From: Pseudomonas pohangensis
Lineage (GTDB): Bacteria; Pseudomonadota; Gammaproteobacteria; Pseudomonadales; Pseudomonadaceae
DNA: 64,000 bases
Assembly: GCF_900105995.1 (NCBI RefSeq)
Contig: NZ_LT629785.1
Coordinates: forward strand, 3,286,001-3,350,000
Reading direction: 5' to 3'
Shown piece after piece: positions 44,624 through 52,398 of the stretch (the stretch's first letter is position 1; the number at the start of each line of letters is the position of its first letter). A model generated the notes under the pieces. It saw nothing but the letters and a program-made list of their open reading frames with translations, was not told where the DNA came from and ran no database searches. A program made the translations under genes and the position numbers.

Positions 44624-45544
44624 ATGCAAATCGGCAGCGTAATGTTTCTGTTCGTCGGTCTCGCCATCGCCCTATTGTTCATGGGCTTCAAAGTCGTACC
44701 GCAAGGCTATCAGTGGACCGTGGAGCGCTTCGGCCGTTATACCAACACGCTCAAACCAGGCCTGAACATCATCGTGCCGGTGGTGGACAAGATCGGCCGC
44801 AAGCTCAACGTGATGGAAAACGTACTGGACATTCCACCCCAGGAAGTCATTACCTCCGACAACGCCACGGTGCAGATCGATGCCATCTGTTTCTTCCAGA
44901 TCATCAATGCGGCGCAGGCGGCCTACGAGATCAACCACCTGGAACACGCCATCCGCAATCTGGTGATGACCAATATCCGCACCGTGCTCGGCTCCATGGA
45001 GCTGGACGCCATGCTCAGCCAGCGTGACGCGATCAACGAGCGCCTGCTGCGGACCGTCGATGAAGCCACCGCGCCCTGGGGCATCAAGATCACCCGTATC
45101 GAAATCAAGGACATCAGCCCGCCCGCCGATCTGATGGCGGCCATGTCCGGACAGATGAAGGCCGAACGCATCAAGCGTGCGCAAATCCTCGAAGCCGAAG
45201 GTCTGCGTGCCGCCGCCATTCTCACCGCCGAAGGCAAAAAGCAGGGGCAGATTCTCGAGGCTGAAGGTGAGCGGCAGGCCGCCTTTCTCGAAGCCGAAGC
45301 CCGTGAACGTGCCGCCGCAGCGGAAGCCGAGGCGACCCGACTGGTTTCCGAAGCGATTGCCAGCGGTAATGTGCAGGCGGTCAACTACTTCGTCGCGCAG
45401 AAATACATCGATGCACTGGGCAAGATGGCCAGCGCCGATAACAGCAAGGTGATCCTGATGCCACTGGAAGCCAGCCAGATGATCGGTTCGATCGGCGGCA
45501 TCGGCGAAATCGTCAAGGCCACCTTCGGCGACAAGCAGGTCTGA
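44624..45544 (+). CDS. qmcA: SPFH/Band 7 membrane protein (QmcA type)
   Basis: A 306-residue stomatin-like protein with one N-terminal membrane helix (about 5-22), an SPFH domain (about 25-180, QGYQWTVERFGRY, RNLVMTNIRTVLGSMELDAM) and a long alanine/glutamate-rich coiled coil (about 185-245) for oligomerisation. Such proteins build rings or microdomains at the inner membrane and influence protease or transporter function. AGGAGA precedes the ATG. The NfeD gene follows after two bases. Confidence 0.93.
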   Translation: MQIGSVMFLFVGLAIALLFMGFKVVPQGYQWTVERFGRYTNTLKPGLNIIVPVVDKIGRKLNVMENVLDIPPQEVITSDNATVQIDAICFFQIINAAQAAYEINHLEHAIRNLVMTNIRTVLGSMELDAMLSQRDAINERLLRTVDEATAPWGIKITRIEIKDISPPADLMAAMSGQMKAERIKRAQILEAEGLRAAAILTAEGKKQGQILEAEGERQAAFLEAEARERAAAAEAEATRLVSEAIASGNVQAVNYFVAQKYIDALGKMASADNSKVILMPLEASQMIGSIGGIGEIVKATFGDKQV

Positions 45545-45546
45545 GC

Positions 45547-45993
45547 ATGTGGGACTATCTGCAACATCTGTCGTTCTGGGACTGGCTGGCCTTCGGCAGC
45601 CTGCTGCTGATCCTCGAAGTGTTCGGTGCCGGTGGTTATCTGTTGTGGACCGGAATCGCCGCGGCCATCGTCGGCCTGCTGGTCTATCTGTTTCCCGCGC
45701 TGCCCTGGGCCTGGCAATTCCTGCTGTTCGGCTGCCTGTCGATTCTCACTGCGGTGTACTGGTGGCAGCGGCAACAGGCTGCCGGCAAGCCTTCGGACCA
45801 GCCAGGGCTGAACCAGCGCGGCAGTGAATTTGTCGGGCGTACCTTCGTCCTGCACGATGCGATTGTCGGCGGCCGCGGCAAGATCAAGGCCGGCGACAGC
45901 CTGTGGCTGGTCAGCGGTAAGGATCTGCCAGCGGGCAGTCAGGTGCGCGTCACCGGGCTCGAAGGTGTGGTACTGCAGGTCGAAGAAGTTTGA
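45547..45993 (+). CDS. NfeD family protein
   Basis: A 148-residue short NfeD protein: two to three transmembrane segments (about 10-70) and a C-terminal OB-fold (about 90-148, GSEFVGRTFVLHDAIVGGRG). NfeD and stomatin-like proteins are encoded together across bacteria and act as partners, as here. Its stop overlaps the start of the DUF2804 gene by four bases. Confidence 0.9.
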   Translation: MWDYLQHLSFWDWLAFGSLLLILEVFGAGGYLLWTGIAAAIVGLLVYLFPALPWAWQFLLFGCLSILTAVYWWQRQQAAGKPSDQPGLNQRGSEFVGRTFVLHDAIVGGRGKIKAGDSLWLVSGKDLPAGSQVRVTGLEGVVLQVEEV

Positions 45994-47027
45994 ACCAGCA
46001 GCAGGAAATCCTTGCGCCACTGCAACTGCACAGCAGCGCTGGTTTGCTCAACCAGCCGGGCTGGGCGCGGCAGCCGTTCTGGCAGTACCGGCGCAGTGGC
46101 GTGCCGGCTTCTGCCTGGCGCATCAAGGAATGGGATTACTACGCAGTGGTGTCGCCCGCAGGCTTCGCCATCGCCTTGACCGCCAGCAATCTCGGCTATG
46201 CCGGCCTGTACGCCATCTGCTTTGTTGATCTGGCCAGCGGCCAGAGTTACCAGAGCGAAGCCCTGCAAGTGCTGCCGCTGGCCCGTCATGCCTTTCCGGA
46301 GCAGGCTGCCGACGGCGAGATTTGCTTCCACAGCAAGCACCTCTCGCTGCATTTTGTCAGCGTCGCAGGCCAACGCCGCCTGCACTTTGCCAGCAGCCAA
46401 TTGCAGGGACCGGACGGGCGTGGCATCGAAGGCGAGATCCTGCTCAGTCAACCGCCCGGGCTGGAGTCGATGAACATCGCCACTTCCTGGGCGGAAAACC
46501 GCAAGGCGTTCTACTACAACAGCAAGCTCAACTGCCTGCCAGCCAGCGGCGCTTTCGACTTCGGCGGAAAACACCATGTGCTGCAGCCCGAGCGTGATCT
46601 GGGCGTGCTGGACTGGGGCCGCGGCGTCTGGACCTACGACAACACCTGGTACTGGGCATCGGCATCCGGCTTTCTGGATGGCGTGCCGTTCGGCTTCAAC
46701 CTTGGCTACGGCTTCAGCGACCGCTCGGTGGCCACGGAAAACCTGCTGGTCTATGGCGGGCGGGTGCACAAGCTGGATCAGGTCGAGTTCCACTTCGACC
46801 GCAACGACTGGCTCAAGCCGTGGCAGGTCAGCAGCAATGACCGGCGCCTGCAGCTGAGCTTCCGTCCGGCAGTCGATCGCAACAGCCGGCTCAACCTGCT
46901 GGCGATTGCCTCGGAGCAGCATCAGCTGTTCGGTTACTACAGTGGCCAGGCAGTACTCGACGATGGCCGCATCCTGCAGCTGCAGGACTTCCCCGGGTTT
47001 GCCGAGGAAGTGCGCAACCGCTGGTAA
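45990..47027 (+). CDS. DUF2804 family protein
   Basis: A 345-residue protein of the DUF2804 family with no signal peptide or membrane helix. It is rich in aromatic residues and beta-strand pattern (WRIKEWDYYAVVSP, VWTYDNTWYWASASG, FGFNLGYGFSDRS), suggesting a beta-barrel or beta-sandwich. It begins with a TTG that overlaps the NfeD stop (TTGA), so it is co-translated with NfeD. Function unknown. A link to membrane lipids or microdomains is suggested only by the operon. Confidence 0.82.
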   Translation: MNQQQEILAPLQLHSSAGLLNQPGWARQPFWQYRRSGVPASAWRIKEWDYYAVVSPAGFAIALTASNLGYAGLYAICFVDLASGQSYQSEALQVLPLARHAFPEQAADGEICFHSKHLSLHFVSVAGQRRLHFASSQLQGPDGRGIEGEILLSQPPGLESMNIATSWAENRKAFYYNSKLNCLPASGAFDFGGKHHVLQPERDLGVLDWGRGVWTYDNTWYWASASGFLDGVPFGFNLGYGFSDRSVATENLLVYGGRVHKLDQVEFHFDRNDWLKPWQVSSNDRRLQLSFRPAVDRNSRLNLLAIASEQHQLFGYYSGQAVLDDGRILQLQDFPGFAEEVRNRW

Positions 47028-47105
47028 GCCGGCTCGTTACCTCGGGACTGGTGTGCAGGCTGGCAACTGCTGCGCAAATTTCCATCCTGATTACAGCCCT
47101 TGGGG

Positions 47106-48101
47106 TCAGACCCAGAAGGACGACACCCGCTCGATCAGCCAGTAGCTGGCCAGGCCACCAATCGCATAGGCCTGCAGTTGCACCGCCCAGCGCGGCTCGT
47201 GGCTGAGGCGCAACAAGCGGCTGAGCAACATGGCCGCAGCCAGTACCAGAGCGATAAAGGTCAGCTGCCCCAGCTCCACCCCGACGTTGAAGAACAGCAA
47301 TGCCAGCGGAATGGCATTGTGCGGCAGACCGACTTCGGCCAGCGCACCGGCAAAACCGAGCCCGTGCAGCAGACCGAAACTGAAGGCCACCAGCCACGGC
47401 TTGCGTGTCGCCAGTCCGGCATGACCGCGACTGCGCTGGAGAATTTCCAGCGCGACGAAAACAATCGACAGGGCAATCGCCGCTTCCACCGGTGGACCCG
47501 GAACTTTGACGATATCCAGCGTGGCCAGCGCCAGGGTGATCGAGTGGGCGATGGTGAAGGCGGTAACGGTGAGGATCAGCTGCTTGCGGTCACGCACCAC
47601 CAGAATCAGGGCGAAGACAAACAGCAGGTGATCGAAACCGGCCAGAATGTGCTCGAATCCCAGAAAGGTGTAGGTGGTGACAACTTCCAGCGGGCCCTTG
47701 CCGGGCTGCAGGGTGAATTGCGGGTCAACCGGCAGGATGCGTTCCAGCTGCTCGCTGCCATCGGCTCGCTCGACCCGCACCAGCACATCCAGCCCCAGCG
47801 GGGCCAGGCCATTGAAGCGGATCGGCTGGCCCTCCAGACCACCGGGCACATGAATTTGCCAGCGCTTGAGCAGCGCGCCGCTGGCAAAGCTGGAGGTCGG
47901 TGTTCCCCGCTGCTGTGTTCCTTGCGGAAAAGTCGGGCTGACCTTGAGTGTGGTCTGCTCGTCCAGCGCCGGCACCTTCCACAGCACCTGATAGTTTTCC
48001 GCGTCTATTTGCCGGAGCTGCAGATAGGCCGGGCGAAAGGTATCGGCCAGCGCGTCAAAGCTCAGCAGCAGACACACCAGTAACCAGCCACAGCGCATCA
48101 T
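47106..48101 (-). CDS. HupE/UreJ family membrane protein (HupE_UreJ_2 type)
   Basis: A 331-residue protein: signal peptide (1-19), a periplasmic beta-rich domain (about 20-140) and six transmembrane helices. The metal-transporter signature is H151-x6-H158 in FEHILAGFDHLL, with more conserved polar residues in FTIAHSITLALA (His186), FGLLHGLGFAG (His246) and FNVGVELGQ (Glu277). Short HupE/UreJ proteins carry nickel or cobalt; this longer type has no tested function. Its ATG overlaps the stop of the PpiC gene by four bases, so the two are translationally coupled. Convergent with the DUF2804 gene. Confidence 0.87.
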   Translation of the reverse strand: MMRCGWLLVCLLLSFDALADTFRPAYLQLRQIDAENYQVLWKVPALDEQTTLKVSPTFPQGTQQRGTPTSSFASGALLKRWQIHVPGGLEGQPIRFNGLAPLGLDVLVRVERADGSEQLERILPVDPQFTLQPGKGPLEVVTTYTFLGFEHILAGFDHLLFVFALILVVRDRKQLILTVTAFTIAHSITLALATLDIVKVPGPPVEAAIALSIVFVALEILQRSRGHAGLATRKPWLVAFSFGLLHGLGFAGALAEVGLPHNAIPLALLFFNVGVELGQLTFIALVLAAAMLLSRLLRLSHEPRWAVQLQAYAIGGLASYWLIERVSSFWV

Positions 48102-48961
48102 TGTTGCGACCCGGCCGGCGAAGCCGTGGACAGATCCGCTTCGATAGCTACTTCATACTTCTTCTGCAACTGCTCGTAGTAGGCCTGCTTGGCCTGCTGG
48201 CGCTGCTCATTCTCCCAGTCACGCTCGACCGCCTTGCGCACCTCGGACAAGCTGGCCGGCCGCCCGGGGGTCATGCTGGTGACCAATACCAGGTGCGCGC
48301 CAAAACCCGAAGGCACCGGACCGCTCCACTGCCCGACCGGCAAACCGGGTAACGCCCGGGCAAACTCGTCACCGAAATCACGGGCCAGCAAATCGGCCGG
48401 GATTGTCGCCACGGTTGTCGGCAATTGCGTGCGGTCACCCACCTGCTCCGGGCTTTCCCCGGCCTGCAGACGCTGCAAGGCAGCACTCATGTCGGCTGGC
48501 AGGTCAGCGTGCCGGTTCGGATCGAACAACACCTGGGTGAATGCCACTTCGGCAGGCAGGGCGTAGCGCCCGGCGTTCTGCTGCAGGAAGCGCTCCAGCT
48601 CGGCATCCTCCGGCGCTTGCTGGAGCGCCGACTCTTCCGCCAGCACTTCCAGCTTTTGCGCCACCCGCCGGCGAATCACCGGATCATCGCGTTCCAGCCC
48701 CAGCGCCACACCTTCGCGATACACCAGTTCTTCGCGAATCCGCGAATCCACCAGGCCTTGCAACTCCTCCGTGGTCGGCGGTCGCTGCCAGGTAGCCTGA
48801 AACGCCTGGGCGATTTCGTTGACCATCGCCTGGCTGATGACAACCCGTTCCTCACTACTGCCCTGACGGGCCGAAACCACCCCGAACAGGACAAACAGCA
48901 TGAGGCCAAGAAACAGAAAATGTACCAGCGGTTCACGAAAAATCTTGCCCAACAAAATCAT
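48098..48961 (-). CDS. Membrane-anchored PpiC/parvulin-type peptidyl-prolyl isomerase
   Basis: A 287-residue protein with one N-terminal membrane helix (about 11-31) and a periplasmic body resembling SurA/PpiD-type foldases: an N-terminal helical chaperone segment (about 40-105, AFQATWQRPPTTEELQGLVD) and a divergent parvulin domain (about 115-235). Isomerase activity is uncertain, but a foldase role is likely. It is directly coupled to the HupE/UreJ gene. The ribosome-binding site (GGGGA) is unusually close to the ATG. Confidence 0.82.
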   Translation of the reverse strand: MILLGKIFREPLVHFLFLGLMLFVLFGVVSARQGSSEERVVISQAMVNEIAQAFQATWQRPPTTEELQGLVDSRIREELVYREGVALGLERDDPVIRRRVAQKLEVLAEESALQQAPEDAELERFLQQNAGRYALPAEVAFTQVLFDPNRHADLPADMSAALQRLQAGESPEQVGDRTQLPTTVATIPADLLARDFGDEFARALPGLPVGQWSGPVPSGFGAHLVLVTSMTPGRPASLSEVRKAVERDWENEQRQQAKQAYYEQLQKKYEVAIEADLSTASPAGSQQ

Positions 48962-49060
48962 TTCCCCAGTAGGTTGGTTGGAAGCTCATGGCTGTTGCAG
49001 CGACGAGACCTGTATGGATTTGAACACGACCCGGGCCGGATCGGTGGCAGCACGGCCAAA

Positions 49061-49089
49061 TAAAATCGGGCAGAGAACCCCCTGCCCGA
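49061..49089 (-). terminator. Terminator after the DUF3604 gene
   Basis: On the minus strand an 8-bp stem TCGGGCAG/CTGCCCGA with an eight-base loop is followed by TTTTATTT. It lies 28 bases after the DUF3604 stop and about 100 bases before the PpiC gene. Confidence 0.75.
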
Positions 49090-49116
49090 CAGAAGTGCAG
49101 CAACCAAGGCCAGGCT

Positions 49117-50988
49117 TTAGCCCGGGTTGTACCAGATCGGCGAAGTAACCACCCGCTCCTGCTCGGTCATCGGCACATCCGGTGTCATTTGTACCTTGTA
49201 ACGCACGCTATCGTAGGCGGTCCAGCGTGGTGTCGGAATCTCCACGGCACGCAGGTAGTAGTAGGCGCGCTGGGCCGGATCGAACTGCGGGTCGGTGAAA
49301 CTGCCAACCAGTTCAGTTGCGCCAATGCTGTTCTGGTAGGTGGCGGTGGCCAGATCAACCGTGTTGCCCACCGGCGGCAGCCTGCCATCCACTTCCTTGC
49401 GCGTGCCCTGCTCGCTCCAGGCTACATTGAAGATGCGCTCGTGGCTTTCACCCCTGGCGTCCACCCAGCCCTTGATGATCTGCGCCGCATCCAGGTTGGA
49501 GCCCTGCGGGTCCTTGAGCGCCGCAAACAGGAAGGTCGGCGCCTTGCCCGCCGGCGCTGCTTGCAAGTCACCGCCCATGGGTACACCGCGGGCATAACCG
49601 CTCGCCACCAGACTTGCCGGTTCGGCGTCCTGATTGCTGAAGTCGTAGCCGGCAAAAAAGCGTACCGATATCCGCGGACCGGATGACGCGTAGGTCTCCC
49701 GGCGCTGCATGGCATCCCACAAAGCTTCACGGGTGTTGGCCGTAGCCCATACCCCGGTAACACCGGCTCCTACCTGGGTCCAGCCGAGCCGCCGGTAACC
49801 TGCCTTGTCGGTGAACATCACGTGATTCCAGCGCTTCGGACCCGGCTGATCGGCAACAAACTTGCCCCAGAAATTATCCTCTTCACCGCCAGTGGCCAAG
49901 CCATTGTGCGTATCACTGCCGGCGACCATGCCGTACTTGAACGGGTTGCTGCCGAACTGCTGCTGCAGACGCAAGCCGGCAGTCAGCGCGGTGCGCAGGT
50001 ACTCTCCCTTGAGGTCGGCCTTTTCCTTCGGCACACCATTGAGGTTGGCCGTGTCCCAGATACCGAAGTTGGCATATTCATCATTCGGCGACAGCAGCGG
50101 ATGAGTCTCGCTGGTGCCCTTGATCTGGTACACCTCGAACAGCGGCTCCCAGCGCGCACGGTCTTCCACCCATTGTCTGGTCAGCGGCTCGCCGTTGTAG
50201 CGCTTGTCTTCGAACATCTGACCGTTAGACAGGTTGCCATTGTGCGGGATGGCCAGCACCTTGCCGCCGGTCTTGCTTTCCCAGGCCGCCAGCCAGGCCC
50301 ACAGGCTTTCCGGGTCGATGCCCGGCACCTTCGGATCGGCACTGACGAAGGTGGTCAGCGGCGGCGTATCGCGGGTCTTGTCGGCACCGTCGCGGAAGAT
50401 CACGTTGCGGTGCAGGTTGTTGCCATCGGTGCCGTTGGACGTCCACTCATAGGCGATAAACGCGGTGAACTTGCCCGGCTCGTTGTACTTTTCCATGATA
50501 TCGACGTTTTTCTGCCAGGCCGACATCATCCACTTCGGATTCATGAACACCTTGGGCAGGCTGCGCGTGGCCTGTGCATTGATCACCTCGCGCGCGGCAT
50601 CCGCGGCTTGCTGACCGCCGCCGTCCATCATTGCGCCCCAGCGCTTGACCGTTGGATCGGCCATCAGTTCGGGGTTCTGTTCGCGTACCAGATTGATCGT
50701 ACCCATGCCGTCGGAATGGTCGGTCAGTGCCATCCAGTCCAGCGGCCGCTGCAGCCTGGCCATCGCACCAGTGCTGCTTCTGACCTCTTCGCCACGGGCA
50801 AAACGCACTGCCTGCTCGGGTGGCAGGGTGGTTCCGGCCAGCCCGGCATCACCCGACCAGCCGGAGTGCACATGTTCATCACCCCAATACACCTTGTCCG
50901 GCAAACCCGTAGCAGCTGCAGCGGCAACGCTGGCCGAGCAGCCCATGGCGACGATCAGCAGGCCGGGAACCCGATAAATTCTGCGCAT
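49117..50988 (-). CDS. Secreted DUF3604 protein, PHP-like metallohydrolase
   Basis: A 623-residue protein with a signal peptide (1-26, VPGLLIVAMGCSASVAAAAA). Metal-binding motifs of PHP-type phosphoesterases appear in order: WGDEHVHSG (Asp37, His39, His41), ALTDHSDGMG (Asp90, His91, Asp93), an AIPHNGNLS segment and GSDTHNG. This suggests a periplasmic bi- or trinuclear metalloenzyme. The substrate is unknown; DUF3604 has no established function. GGAGATGCATC precedes the ATG. It lies just upstream of the PpiC-HupE pair on the same strand, with a terminator between. Confidence 0.87.
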   Translation of the reverse strand: MRRIYRVPGLLIVAMGCSASVAAAAATGLPDKVYWGDEHVHSGWSGDAGLAGTTLPPEQAVRFARGEEVRSSTGAMARLQRPLDWMALTDHSDGMGTINLVREQNPELMADPTVKRWGAMMDGGGQQAADAAREVINAQATRSLPKVFMNPKWMMSAWQKNVDIMEKYNEPGKFTAFIAYEWTSNGTDGNNLHRNVIFRDGADKTRDTPPLTTFVSADPKVPGIDPESLWAWLAAWESKTGGKVLAIPHNGNLSNGQMFEDKRYNGEPLTRQWVEDRARWEPLFEVYQIKGTSETHPLLSPNDEYANFGIWDTANLNGVPKEKADLKGEYLRTALTAGLRLQQQFGSNPFKYGMVAGSDTHNGLATGGEEDNFWGKFVADQPGPKRWNHVMFTDKAGYRRLGWTQVGAGVTGVWATANTREALWDAMQRRETYASSGPRISVRFFAGYDFSNQDAEPASLVASGYARGVPMGGDLQAAPAGKAPTFLFAALKDPQGSNLDAAQIIKGWVDARGESHERIFNVAWSEQGTRKEVDGRLPPVGNTVDLATATYQNSIGATELVGSFTDPQFDPAQRAYYYLRAVEIPTPRWTAYDSVRYKVQMTPDVPMTEQERVVTSPIWYNPG

Positions 50989-51170
50989 GATGCATCTCCG
51001 GTGGTGGCTGCGGGCTGGCCTTGTATTTCGTCAGCAGGACTGGCGGATTGCGCCAGGCAAACGGCTCGCATGCGGAAGTCTAGCTCAGCGCCGGTAATTG
51101 CCAGCCGAAACCCGCAAAGCGTGCTCGGTCGTCAGCTTCCGGCCAAACAAAACCCTGGCTGCAGAAAATG

Positions 51171-51204
51171 AAAAGGGCGTAATCCTCGCGGATTACGCCC
51201 TTTT
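51171..51204 (-). terminator. Strong terminator after the DUF2860 gene
   Basis: A perfect 15-bp inverted repeat (arms 51171-51185 and 51190-51204, loop TCGC), with AAAA and TTTT at its outer ends. It lies 15 bases after the stop of the minus-strand outer-membrane protein gene and would work in either direction. Confidence 0.9.
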
Positions 51205-51219
51205 CGGCAGGTCAGGTAA

Positions 51220-52242
51220 TCAGAAGTTGTACATCATGCCCAGATTGACGCTGGAGAGACTGGTTTCGTAGAAGTCGATGTTGTTGTCCTGTTTGCCATA
51301 GGCAAAGGTCCCCAGCGCCTTCCAGTCTTTCAGCCCGAAGGGCTCGATATAGGCAGCCGTCAGCGATGCACCGTAGCTGTCCTGCTGCTGCTTCTTGCCA
51401 TAGATCGGGTTGTAGTCATCGCTGCTCATGGTGCTGACCACTGCGGTGGCGCTCAGTGCCCAGTCCTGAAAGCCGGTGTAACGGTAATCGAACTGCATGG
51501 CGTAGCCATCCATCGCCATCGCATCACCGTCCAGATTGGCGTCGATGTAGCTGTAGGTCGAGACGAACATACTGTCCGGGCTGAGCTGTGCGTTATAGGT
51601 AAAATCCAGCTTGCCGAAATCACCGTTGCGATCCAGATCATTGATCTGTTGCGCATTCAGGCCCAGCCCGCCGTCTACCACCGGGGTCACGCCGCTGAGT
51701 TCCTTGTCCAGATCGATGGTGCGATGGGTGTAGGTGATGTCGAAGTCGGACTCCATGATGTGTTCCCAGCCCAGGCGCATGCCGTTGCTGGTCTGGTCGG
51801 TCCGGCTACGCTTGGCGTTGACCACATAGGGGTCTTTGTAAACCTCACGCTCGGCGGAAGCCAGCAGGCTGGCGCGCAGGTTGCCGAGCGAGCCGACACC
51901 CTGACGGATGCCAACGCCCATCGAACCGTCTTGCGTAAGGAAGTCGTCCAGTTCGGTACCGCCAAATATCTGCGTCCGCGAATCGGCAAAGGTGTACGAC
52001 AGCTCGAATGCAGGAGTTACCCGGCTGTAGTTCTTGCTATCCGGCGAGCTGGTTACCGAATTGATGCGCCTGTCACTGACGTCCGTACCGCCGACGCTGG
52101 CCAGCATGTTGCTTTCCATCGAGTTGGCAGAGGCTCCGAGAAACACGAAGCCCTTGAGACCGTCCTTCTGCGGAATCTTGTCAACGGCATGTGCACTAAA
52201 TGCCATGGCGCTGCCCACGGCAACAAAAAGCAATTTCTTCAT
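51220..52242 (-). CDS. DUF2860-like outer-membrane beta-barrel protein
   Basis: A 340-residue protein with a signal peptide (MKKLLFVAVGSAMAFSAHA), alternating beta-strand pattern and a C-terminal phenylalanine after LGMMYNF, the recognition signal for outer-membrane barrel assembly. The segment KGFVFLGASANSMESN and the general layout fit the DUF2860 family; this assignment is from memory. The ligand is unknown. The ATG at 52242 is preceded by GGGGTG. It has its own strong terminator and lies between gcvP and DUF3604 on the same strand. Confidence 0.72.
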   Translation of the reverse strand: MKKLLFVAVGSAMAFSAHAVDKIPQKDGLKGFVFLGASANSMESNMLASVGGTDVSDRRINSVTSSPDSKNYSRVTPAFELSYTFADSRTQIFGGTELDDFLTQDGSMGVGIRQGVGSLGNLRASLLASAEREVYKDPYVVNAKRSRTDQTSNGMRLGWEHIMESDFDITYTHRTIDLDKELSGVTPVVDGGLGLNAQQINDLDRNGDFGKLDFTYNAQLSPDSMFVSTYSYIDANLDGDAMAMDGYAMQFDYRYTGFQDWALSATAVVSTMSSDDYNPIYGKKQQQDSYGASLTAAYIEPFGLKDWKALGTFAYGKQDNNIDFYETSLSSVNLGMMYNF

Positions 52243-52347
52243 TTTGTTCACCCCGATCTGTTGTTGTTCGATTGTTACAAAATCTGTCCTGACCGGATGA
52301 TGATGGCAGAGACTTGCGCAACTGCCTAGCTGCAATCACCGGCCAAG

Positions 52348-52372
52348 CCGGGCCGCCCCTGAGACGGCCCGG
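52348..52372 (-). terminator. GC-rich hairpin after gcvP
   Basis: An 8-bp stem CCGGGCCG/CGGCCCGG with a nine-base loop lies 27 bases after the gcvP stop. No T-tract follows on the minus strand, so it may stabilise the transcript end rather than terminate. Confidence 0.4.
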
Positions 52373-52398
52373 GTATTTCTGGCCGGCTGCCGAGAGCA

